Origin: Gemmataceae bacterium
GTDB taxonomy: Bacteria > Planctomycetota > Planctomycetia > Gemmatales > Gemmataceae
Direction: 5' to 3'
NCBI GenBank assembly: GCA_017853285.1
Contig: JAFMJU010000066.1
Location: forward strand, 1 to 11,626
DNA length: 11,626 bases
In this document: one piece after another, positions 5,457 through 11,626 of the stretch
Position numbering within the stretch: the first letter of the stretch is position 1
Layout: each line of letters starts with the position of its first letter
Translations under genes and position numbers: made by a program
Notes under the pieces: generated by a model
The model's input: only the letters and a program-made list of their open reading frames with translations
Database searches by the model: none
Told to the model about the DNA's origin: nothing

Positions 5457-8195
5457 CTAGGCCGCCTTGTCCACCGGCCTCTGCCGGGGCGCCGGATGGG
5501 CCGTCTGGCCCCTCCTCAGCTTCAGCTTGCGATTGTGCTCGGCATACCGGCGGTATTTCGCCCGCACCAGCGCGCCGATCAGGCGCAGCGTCCGGGTGTC
5601 CTCACCCAGCCGGCGGTAGGCGCGCCACAATTCCAGCCGGTCGCGCACGGTCACCCCCTCCACCTCCGAGGAGTACAGCAACTGCGCCAGATCCTTCACC
5701 TGCCACCACCAGTGCGTGAACCGGTGCCGCCCCAGCCGGTGCAGGTCGATCATCACCACCCGGCCATGCCAGTCGGCGGGCGGATGGCGCAGGTCCTCCT
5801 CCCGCACATAAAAGTGGCACAGGTACAGATCCTTGTGGAAACAGCGGCGGTCGTGCAGCAGCCGCGACAGCCTGGCCATCTCCCAGGCCAGGCCGCGCTT
5901 CAGCTTCCGGAAGATGTCGGGTGGCAACCCGCGCGAAGCCAGGGGAATGGCCTCATGCAGCGGCAGCATGCCGGTCAGTTCCTCGGTGACCAGCACGCTC
6001 GAGAGTTTGGTCCCCGGCCCAAGGTATTCCGCGGCGGCGACCACCTCGGGCACCGGCACACCCTGCCGCTGCGCCCATTCCAGGTGCTGCCATTCCTGCA
6101 AAGCCGGCGACCATTTGCCGCCCGGGGCCAGCCAGGCGAACAGCCCGTGCAACCAGGGCAGCTTGTGGTGACGCTTGACGAAAACCGCCAGGTCCCGTTC
6201 GCCCCGCGGGTCGGCCAGCGTCCAGCGGGCGACGCTCCGGCCCTGTTTGGAATGGAAGCGGTCCGTCAGGTTGGCATTCATGATGGTGGAGGCCCAATCC
6301 GCGCCCGCCAACCGTGGCCAGTCGGCCCGCTCCACACCGCGCAGCGTGCCGCTGGTCCACGCCTTCCACCAGCCCAGCCGCGGCCGGGGCAGGCTGCGGT
6401 ACCGCGCCGTGGTCCCGGCTGTGTCGTCATTTTCCATCCATCCACCTCCCGTTTGGTCGGTTCCGGCAAACCCGTCACCCGTCTGGCGGGCTTGCGCCAG
6501 TTCGGACGCGTAGGCCGCGCGCAGCAGCGTCAGCCCGTTTGCCGGGGCTCCGGCAAGCGCCAGTTGTCGGCAAAGCCGTTCCAGGTCTCGCCCGCGCCCA
6601 AGCCAGCTCCAAAAAGAGCGGGAAGCGCCGCCCGGGGCCAGGGAAACCCGGTCCAGGCAGCCATCCAGGCCAATATGGTCACCTGACCGGGTTGAAAATG
6701 AATCCGCGCCGCGGGTCAACAGGCAGCGGGCGCCGTGCACCCTGGCCAGCACCCGGCCCGTCCCCGCCAGCACCGCCTCGGTCGCGGGGGTTCCGCCCGC
6801 TCCCACCCGGAACCAGGCGGGCAGCGGCACCGAGTTGGCGGCCCCCTCCACCATCACAAAGGTGGCGCTTTTTCCAGGTCCGGCCGTGCTCCGTCCCACC
6901 GCCAAAACCTTGGGCCCGGGCACCGCGTGCTTTTCCAACTGGTGGTACAGGCCCGCCTCGCGGCACTCTTCCGAATGCCACAGGGGGGCGTCACCTTCCG
7001 TGGCGCGCTCCATCCTGCCCCGGATGAATGCCTCCCGGTCGCCGTCCAGCCACAGTTTGCCCGTGAAGGATCCGCATTCCTCCGCCGCCTCCATCGCCTC
7101 GCGGATCGCCGCTTCCACCCGGTCGCGCTGCGGCTTGCCGGCGCGGCTCTGTTCGGGCGGCCACGACGAGGTGACCATGATTTCCTCGCCGGCGAGCGGG
7201 ATCCAGTTCAGCCCGTCGGCGCGGCCCGATCCCAGTCGTTTTTCACGCACATGGCGCCGCCTCAGCAGCCGGTTCGCCTCGGCGAAAACCAGTTCCGCCG
7301 CGTTGGATTCCAGGTCGGGCCGCAACAGCCATTTGCGCTCCTCCCGGGTGAATTCACCGGGATCATACGATTCTTCCCGCCGCATCGCGAAGCCGCCCCA
7401 CAGGCACCCGGCCCGCCGCCTCGCCTCGCGCAGGTAGGCCCTCAACAGCAGGTGCCGCTCCCGCCGGCCGGCCAGGGCCTCACCCACGGTGGCGTGCAGT
7501 GCGGCCAGGTCGCGCAGGCGCGCGTCGCGGGGCAGCTCCACCACCCGGCGTGACCGCTGCCAGTCCAGCAGCGTGGGCTCGCCCGTTTCCACATCCACCA
7601 AAATATGCTTGGCGTACAAGTCCTGGTGACTGAAGCCGGCCGCATGCAGGCGCGCCATGGCCCGGCCCAGCTTGATCGCCGCACGCCGCCGCCGCCATCC
7701 GTTCGCCTCTTCAGACAGGAAAACGCCCAGATCGGCGGTCCCCTGCTTCTCGGCCACCAGCAGGAAATCTCGCCCCCTGCTGTCGCGCCCGAATGCGATC
7801 CACCCCGGCCCGGGCAACCGCTCCCGCTCCAGGCTGTTCAGTAGCCTGGCCTCGCGCTGGGACAGGGAAACAAAACCCAGCCCGTCTCGCCAGGCCTTCC
7901 ATTTCTGCCCCCACCGCACCCGGGTCTCCACCTTCAAAAAGGCGCACACCCCGCTCACCGCGTTGGCCGGCCCGAGATGTGTCCGGCGCACATGACGGTC
8001 CCGGTGACCCGTGACACGCACACCCGCCAGCGCCGTCAGGCGGTCCGGGTCGGTCAGGTTCCAACCGCTGAGGCGGTGCCTCCAGCCCGGGTGCACAATC
8101 ATCCGGGCGACCGGAACAGGACGGCGGACCGCCAAACGGACGGCCAGGCAGCCGCCCGCCAAAACGATCAACAGCGCCAGAAGGGGAATGGTCAT
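5457..8195 (-). CDS. Triple LPS-core kinase: InaA/WaaP-type domain, degenerate domain, WaaP-type domain
   Basis: This 912-residue protein has an N-terminal membrane anchor (residues 3-23) and three kinase-like units. Unit 1 (about 80-260) has the ATP lysine in FLKVE (K88), catalytic HQDLY (D192) and metal-binding LLDW (D211). Unit 2 (about 375-570) keeps the outline (GLYHQLEKHAVPGPKVLAVG, FVMVEGA) but has no recognisable HxD loop, so it is probably a pseudokinase. Unit 3 (about 600-880) has FVKRHH (K674), HKDLY (D789) and MIDLHR (D817), and is closest to WaaP, which phosphorylates inner-core heptose. ATG overlaps the stop of the heptosyltransferase gene by 4 nt (ATGA), with AGGAG 6 nt upstream. 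Single-domain proteins are about 250-300 residues, so this is an in-frame fusion. Internal RBS-ATG pairs precede units 2 and 3. Substrates of each unit are inferred. Confidence 0.85.
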   Translation of the reverse strand: MTIPLLALLIVLAGGCLAVRLAVRRPVPVARMIVHPGWRHRLSGWNLTDPDRLTALAGVRVTGHRDRHVRRTHLGPANAVSGVCAFLKVETRVRWGQKWKAWRDGLGFVSLSQREARLLNSLERERLPGPGWIAFGRDSRGRDFLLVAEKQGTADLGVFLSEEANGWRRRRAAIKLGRAMARLHAAGFSHQDLYAKHILVDVETGEPTLLDWQRSRRVVELPRDARLRDLAALHATVGEALAGRRERHLLLRAYLREARRRAGCLWGGFAMRREESYDPGEFTREERKWLLRPDLESNAAELVFAEANRLLRRRHVREKRLGSGRADGLNWIPLAGEEIMVTSSWPPEQSRAGKPQRDRVEAAIREAMEAAEECGSFTGKLWLDGDREAFIRGRMERATEGDAPLWHSEECREAGLYHQLEKHAVPGPKVLAVGRSTAGPGKSATFVMVEGAANSVPLPAWFRVGAGGTPATEAVLAGTGRVLARVHGARCLLTRGADSFSTRSGDHIGLDGCLDRVSLAPGGASRSFWSWLGRGRDLERLCRQLALAGAPANGLTLLRAAYASELAQARQTGDGFAGTDQTGGGWMENDDTAGTTARYRSLPRPRLGWWKAWTSGTLRGVERADWPRLAGADWASTIMNANLTDRFHSKQGRSVARWTLADPRGERDLAVFVKRHHKLPWLHGLFAWLAPGGKWSPALQEWQHLEWAQRQGVPVPEVVAAAEYLGPGTKLSSVLVTEELTGMLPLHEAIPLASRGLPPDIFRKLKRGLAWEMARLSRLLHDRRCFHKDLYLCHFYVREEDLRHPPADWHGRVVMIDLHRLGRHRFTHWWWQVKDLAQLLYSSEVEGVTVRDRLELWRAYRRLGEDTRTLRLIGALVRAKYRRYAEHNRKLKLRRGQTAHPAPRQRPVDKAA
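6435..6450 (-). promoter_or_regulatory. Internal ribosome binding site and ATG before the third kinase domain
   Basis: On the minus strand GGGAGG (6450-6445) is followed after 7 nt by ATG (6437-6435), which encodes Met587 in frame with the 912-residue protein. The resulting protein of 326 residues would start MENDDTAG and contain the complete WaaP-like domain at its usual size. This could be a working internal start or the relic of a formerly separate gene. Confidence 0.4.
7176..7187 (-). promoter_or_regulatory. Internal ribosome binding site and ATG before the middle kinase-like domain
   Basis: On the minus strand GAGGA (7187-7183) is followed after 4 nt by ATG (7178-7176), which encodes Met340 (MVTSSWPPEQ) in frame with the 912-residue protein, at the boundary between units 1 and 2. 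It is weaker than the site before unit 3. Confidence 0.25.
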
Positions 8196-9283
8196 CCGGC
8201 GCTCCTGGCCATGGGCAAGCTGTGCCCACCATGCAGGCCCAGCAAATCCATGCAGGCCAGGTGGACCTCATCCACGGTCAGTTCGGTCATGCAGCGGTGA
8301 TGGCCTTGCGGGCAAACACGCTGCTGGCACGGGCCGCAATCCAGTTGCTTTTGCAGGTGGGTGGAGCGTGGGTGCCAAGTCTCTGTCCAGCCGATATGGG
8401 TCGGCCCGAACAGCGTCACCACGGGCACATCAAAGGCCTGGGCGAAATGGCGCGGTCCGCTGTCGGTGGTGACCAGCAGGGCCGACCGCCTCACGCAGGC
8501 CTTGCTCAGTCCAAGGCTGGGATCGGGCCCGCGCGGATGAGCCAACGCTTGCACCTGCGGGTGGTCCGCGTCACTGGCGATCGCCTGCGCCAATTGCGCC
8601 TCCGCCGGGCCACACAGCACCAGCACGCCGAACCCCTGCCCGGCTAACCGCCCCGCCAGCTCGGCGAAGTAGTGCCTTGGCCAAAATTTCGCCTGACCGA
8701 AGGCCGCCCCCGGATTCAGCACCACCACCGGACGGTCACCCAGACCCGTCAGGCCCCATACCTGCTCGGCCGCCGCCTCATCCTGCGGCCGGGTCGCCAG
8801 GCGCAATCGCCTGCCCGGATCGGCGGTGCCCGCCGCCTCCGCGATCCGGTTGTATTCCAGCAGGGCCGGATGGATCGCCCGTCGGCCCGCATCGTCCATG
8901 GTTGGCTGAAGCGCCCGGCTCAGAAGCAGGCCGCGCCCGTGCATGGCCAGCCCAACTCGCTCGCCGCACCCGCCCAGCCAGGCCGATAGCGCCGTGCGAA
9001 AACTGTTGGAAAGCAGCACGGCCTTGCTGATCCGCATCGGCCGGATCCGCCGGGCGATTTCCAGGGTGCCCTTGTGCCAGCCTTTCCCGGCGCACACCAC
9101 CTGCTCGTCGAACAGGTCCAACCCTTCCAGCACCGCCATGGGGGCGGGCTTGCCCACGCCCACCATTCGCCAGCCCGGGTGGGCCTCGCGCAGCGCCAGC
9201 AGGGCCGGTGTGGCCATGACCGCGTCCCCCACCCAGCCGGGGATGAACACGGCGAGACTTCTCGACCGGTTGGTAAGGCTCAC
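8192..9283 (-). CDS. waaF: LPS heptosyltransferase (GT9, WaaF-like)
   Basis: GT9 enzymes transfer L-glycero-D-manno-heptose from ADP-heptose to the LPS inner core on the cytoplasmic side. The 363-residue product shows FIPGWVGDAVMATPAL (residues 13-28, acceptor loop and catalytic-Asp region), LNPGAAFGQAKFWP (189-202), TTDSGPRHFAQAF (272-284) and FGPTHIGWT (292-300), all donor-site signatures. A cysteine-rich tail, CGPCQQRVCPQGHHRC (316-331), matches the WaaF branch better than WaaC. I chose the GTG at 9283 over the longer reading from 9361: GTG overlaps the hldE stop as GTGA, GGAGG lies 4 nt upstream, and the extra 26 residues of the long version look random and overlap hldE. Its 3' end overlaps the kinase gene by 4 nt. 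WaaF-type is likely; another heptosyltransferase of the family is not excluded. Confidence 0.88.
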   Translation of the reverse strand: MSLTNRSRSLAVFIPGWVGDAVMATPALLALREAHPGWRMVGVGKPAPMAVLEGLDLFDEQVVCAGKGWHKGTLEIARRIRPMRISKAVLLSNSFRTALSAWLGGCGERVGLAMHGRGLLLSRALQPTMDDAGRRAIHPALLEYNRIAEAAGTADPGRRLRLATRPQDEAAAEQVWGLTGLGDRPVVVLNPGAAFGQAKFWPRHYFAELAGRLAGQGFGVLVLCGPAEAQLAQAIASDADHPQVQALAHPRGPDPSLGLSKACVRRSALLVTTDSGPRHFAQAFDVPVVTLFGPTHIGWTETWHPRSTHLQKQLDCGPCQQRVCPQGHHRCMTELTVDEVHLACMDLLGLHGGHSLPMARSAG

Positions 9284-10779
9284 GCTGCCTCCATGCGGTT
9301 GATCAGCCGGGTGGAGGAATAGCCCTGTTTCAGGTCGGCCAGGTGGACACGCCCACCCCACGACTCGACCAGGTCGGCCCCCACCACCTTGTCCTTGCTG
9401 TAGTCGGCGCCCTTCACCAGCACATCCGGCCGGATGGCCCGGATCAGCTCCAGCGGCGTCTGCTCCTGGAACACCACCACAAAGTCCACACTTTCCAGGC
9501 CCGCCAGCACCGCGCCCCGCGCCTCCTGCGGGTTCACCGGCCGGGTCGGCCCCTTCAGGCGCGCCACGCTGGCATCGCTGTTCAGCCCCACCACCAGCAG
9601 GTCACCCTGGGCGCGCGCCTCGGCCAGATACTGCACATGCCCGGCATGCAGCAGGTCGAAGCAGCCGTTGGTGAACACCACCCGCGAACCGCCGGATCGC
9701 ACCAGATCCAGTTGCGCGAGCAAATCGGGCAGCGCCACCTGCTTGCCCGGCCGGCTCGAGTGGCCCGCCCGCGCCAGGTCCTGCAGAATCTCCTGCCGGC
9801 TCACCGGGGCCACGCCGATCTTCTCAACCTCCAGCCCGCCGGCCACATTCGCCAGGCGGATGGCCTGCCCGTAATCGGCCCCCGAGGCCATCGCCAGCCC
9901 CAGCACCGCCAACACCATGTCGCCCGCGCCGGTGATGTCATACACCTGGCGGGGTCGCACGGGGAAAACCAGCCCCGGCCCGTTGCCACCGGCCAGTGCC
10001 ATCCCTTCCTTGTCCAGCGTGACGATCCCCGCCTCCAGATCCAGGGTGGATCGCAACTGCTCCGCGGCGGCCAGCGCCTCGGGGATGGAATCCAGCACGC
10101 GCCCGGTGGCCAGGCCCGCTTCCAGCCGGTTGGGGGTCATCGACGACATGCCGCGGTACTTGCCGTAGTCCCCACCCCGGGTCGGATCCACCAGGATGCG
10201 GATTCCCCGCCGGCGGCAATTGTCCGTCAGCTTGCGCAACAGGCCGGGGGTGCAGACCCCCTTGTCGTAATCGCTCACCAGCACGATGTCGGCGGTCGCC
10301 AGCGCCGAATCCAGCGCGGCGGACAGGCGGTCCTCCACGGCCTTTTCCAGCGCGGCCCGCTGCTCGAAGTCCACGCGCAAGATCTGCTGCGGGTGCTTCT
10401 GCTGCGCCCGGCCGATGTAGCGCTCCTTCACCGTGGTGGGCCGGGAATCGTCCACCAGCACGGTCGAATGGTCGATGTTCAGCCCGTCCAGCAGGCCGCG
10501 CACGCGGCGGGCGTCATCGTCGGCGCCCACCACCCCGGCCAGCTTCACGCGCGCGCCCAGATGGCTCAGCATCATCGACACGCTGCTGGCGCCACCCAGC
10601 CGCTCCTCGCGGCGGTCGGCCCGCAGCAAAATCACCGGGGCCTCCTGGCTGATCCGCTCGGCGTCGCCCCACACATACCGGTCCAGCATCAGGTCGCCCA
10701 GGACCAGCACCTCGGGCTCACCCAACCTCCCGACCAGTTCCGCCAGGTCCGCGCCCCACGCGTTCGTTTCCACGCTCAT
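9280..10779 (-). CDS. hldE: HldE: heptose-7-phosphate kinase / heptose-1-phosphate adenylyltransferase
   Basis: This bifunctional cytosolic enzyme of ADP-heptose synthesis phosphorylates D-glycero-beta-D-manno-heptose 7-phosphate to the 1,7-bisphosphate and, after GmhB removes the 7-phosphate, adenylates the 1-phosphate. Residues 1-325 form a PfkB/ribokinase-type kinase (VLGDLMLDRYVWGDAERISQEAPV, LGGASSV, VSDYDKGV, DITGAGD with catalytic Asp287). Residues 365-499 form the nucleotidyltransferase (TNGCFDLLHAGH, with H378-x-G-H381, and YSSTRLI at the end). At 499 residues the length is close to the two-domain enzymes. ATG overlaps the stop of the preceding gene as ATGA, with AAAGG 8 nt upstream, and its stop overlaps the heptosyltransferase start. 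No gmhA, gmhB or hldD is in the window. Confidence 0.95.
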   Translation of the reverse strand: MSVETNAWGADLAELVGRLGEPEVLVLGDLMLDRYVWGDAERISQEAPVILLRADRREERLGGASSVSMMLSHLGARVKLAGVVGADDDARRVRGLLDGLNIDHSTVLVDDSRPTTVKERYIGRAQQKHPQQILRVDFEQRAALEKAVEDRLSAALDSALATADIVLVSDYDKGVCTPGLLRKLTDNCRRRGIRILVDPTRGGDYGKYRGMSSMTPNRLEAGLATGRVLDSIPEALAAAEQLRSTLDLEAGIVTLDKEGMALAGGNGPGLVFPVRPRQVYDITGAGDMVLAVLGLAMASGADYGQAIRLANVAGGLEVEKIGVAPVSRQEILQDLARAGHSSRPGKQVALPDLLAQLDLVRSGGSRVVFTNGCFDLLHAGHVQYLAEARAQGDLLVVGLNSDASVARLKGPTRPVNPQEARGAVLAGLESVDFVVVFQEQTPLELIRAIRPDVLVKGADYSKDKVVGADLVESWGGRVHLADLKQGYSSTRLINRMEAA

Positions 10780-11626
10780 GCAGCCTGCCTTTGCGCGCTG
10801 GGCGCTCCCGTGTCGCCGCCCAGGCGGGCGGCAGCCAGTCCCTCGGCCACCGCCGCGTGCATCAGCGGCAGCAAGATCTCATGGTTGCCGGTCATCTCCA
10901 GCCCGACCGCCGCGGGCCGCGACAGCACATTGGTCGCGGTGCGGTATTTGGATTCCTTGTCGAAGTTGATCGCCACCAGGCCCGACAGGTCGTGCCCCAT
11001 GTTGCGCACCACCGACACGGCCTTCAGGAAGACCTCGGGCATGATCACCGCGCTGCCGATGTTGAACCAAACGCCATGCGCCAGCCGGCTCACCACCGTG
11101 CACAACCGGCGAAAATCCACCATCGACGCGGCACCCAGGTTGGCCCCGGAAACCTGCGGGTGCATGTGCACCACATCGGTGCCCATCGCCACATGGATGG
11201 TGCACGATGCCCCGGCCCGGTAGGCCGCCAGCACCAGGCTCGCCTCGGGGTTGGCCAGTTGGCCCGCCTTGTCAAGCTGGTCGAGGTGCTCCCCCAACGC
11301 CTGGCCGAAACCGGCCACAGCCCCTCGGGCCGAGGCCAGCGCCATGGCGTCGGCGGTCTCGCGGGCCATGCCGAAATTGCCGTTCAGCAGCACCGCACCC
11401 ACATCCTCGCTGGTGCGCCCCCGGTAGGCCAGTTCGAAGTCATGGATCGCCGCCGCGCCGTTCATGGCCACCGCGGTCACCACGCCCTGGTTCAGCCAAC
11501 TGTTCAGGTAGGGCGCGCAGCCCACCTTGATCACATGGCCCCCGATGGCGGCCACCACCTGGCGCCCCTCCTGCTTGGCCCGCACCAGTTCATCACGCAC
11601 CCGTCGCAGGCTGTTGGCTGCCAGTT
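10776..11626 (-). CDS. Conserved protein linked to heptose synthesis, possibly deoxyhypusine-synthase-like (5' partial)
   Basis: The frame is open from the window edge (LAANSLRRVRDELVRAKQEG), so the N-terminus is missing; the GTG at 11600 is unlikely to be the true start because coding-like sequence continues upstream. Strong motifs are GGHVIKVG, NGAAAIHDFELAYRG, TSEDV, GTDVVHMHPQVSGANLG, FNIGSAVIMPEVFLKA, RNMGH, NFDK and NHEILLPLM. The glycine-rich GGHVIK and NIGSAV segments suggest a Rossmann-like NAD-type fold. I recall similar proteins near LPS genes, and the layout loosely resembles deoxyhypusine synthase, but the SWGK region that holds the DHS catalytic lysine is not visible. The eIF5A role of DHS would make little sense here. 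Its stop overlaps hldE by 4 nt, implying coupled translation and a role linked to heptose or core sugars. The biochemical function is unknown. Confidence 0.6.
   Translation of the reverse strand, partial: LAANSLRRVRDELVRAKQEGRQVVAAIGGHVIKVGCAPYLNSWLNQGVVTAVAMNGAAAIHDFELAYRGRTSEDVGAVLLNGNFGMARETADAMALASARGAVAGFGQALGEHLDQLDKAGQLANPEASLVLAAYRAGASCTIHVAMGTDVVHMHPQVSGANLGAASMVDFRRLCTVVSRLAHGVWFNIGSAVIMPEVFLKAVSVVRNMGHDLSGLVAINFDKESKYRTATNVLSRPAAVGLEMTGNHEILLPLMHAAVAEGLAAARLGGDTGAPSAQRQAA

Noticed and set aside
4158..6686. 842-codon open frame on the + strand opposite the glycosyltransferase and kinase genes
   Set aside because: It is antisense to two recognisable genes. The translation is rich in Pro, His, Gln and Arg with no domain motif, as expected from the shadow frame of GC-rich DNA.
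9343..11223. 626-codon open frame on the + strand opposite hldE
   Set aside because: Low-complexity translation rich in His, Gln, Arg and Pro with no motif, lying over the clearly real hldE and its upstream neighbour.
1..11626. CRISPR array, tRNA, rRNA, insertion sequence or phage genes
   Set aside because: No direct-repeat array, cloverleaf, rRNA stretch, transposase motif or terminal inverted repeat was found on reading both strands.

Overview
The window is GC-rich and densely coding, and the evidence points to a Gram-negative-type planctomycete, possibly of the Gemmata group. A DUF1559 prepilin-like protein (GFTLIE leader, C-terminal MGDGSV motif) is a family heavily expanded in Planctomycetota, and it sits beside LPS-core genes with InaA/WaaP-type kinases. 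The assignment rests on gene content only.

Left part, + strand (2-2303): a three-gene cluster of sulfur-relay type. It holds the C-terminal end of a protein carrying a TusA-like domain, a DsrE/DsrF-like protein with a CxxC pair, and a 509-residue protein in which a second TusA-like domain is fused to a MetE-type (cobalamin-independent methionine synthase) zinc barrel. All four zinc ligands expected of MetE are visible. Both TusA-like domains keep the sulfur-carrying cysteine position but replace the classical Cys-Pro-x-Pro with Cys-Gly. This set is the best candidate for an undescribed system: a persulfide relay feeding a methyl- or alkyl-transferase barrel.

Middle part, + strand (2581-4170): a DUF1559 protein, then after 20 nt a small lipoprotein whose frame is interrupted by one TGA but continues with coding character for 51 more codons. 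A hairpin resembling a bacterial SECIS lies just after that TGA. A strong intrinsic terminator (14-bp perfect stem plus T6) closes the unit.

Right part, - strand (4188-11626, transcribed right to left): an LPS inner-core operon. In transcription order it holds a conserved protein, possibly deoxyhypusine-synthase-like and cut by the window edge; hldE (bifunctional ADP-heptose synthesis); a waaF-like heptosyltransferase; a 912-residue protein with three tandem kinase-like domains; and a waaG-like GT4 glycosyltransferase. The first four are chained by 4-nt stop/start overlaps (ATGA, GTGA, ATGA). Together they would make ADP-heptose, add heptose to lipid A-Kdo, phosphorylate the core and extend it. 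The + and - units converge at the 4131-4170 terminator.

No tRNA, rRNA, CRISPR array, insertion sequence or phage gene was seen. The only non-coding gap near 300 nt is 2304-2580.
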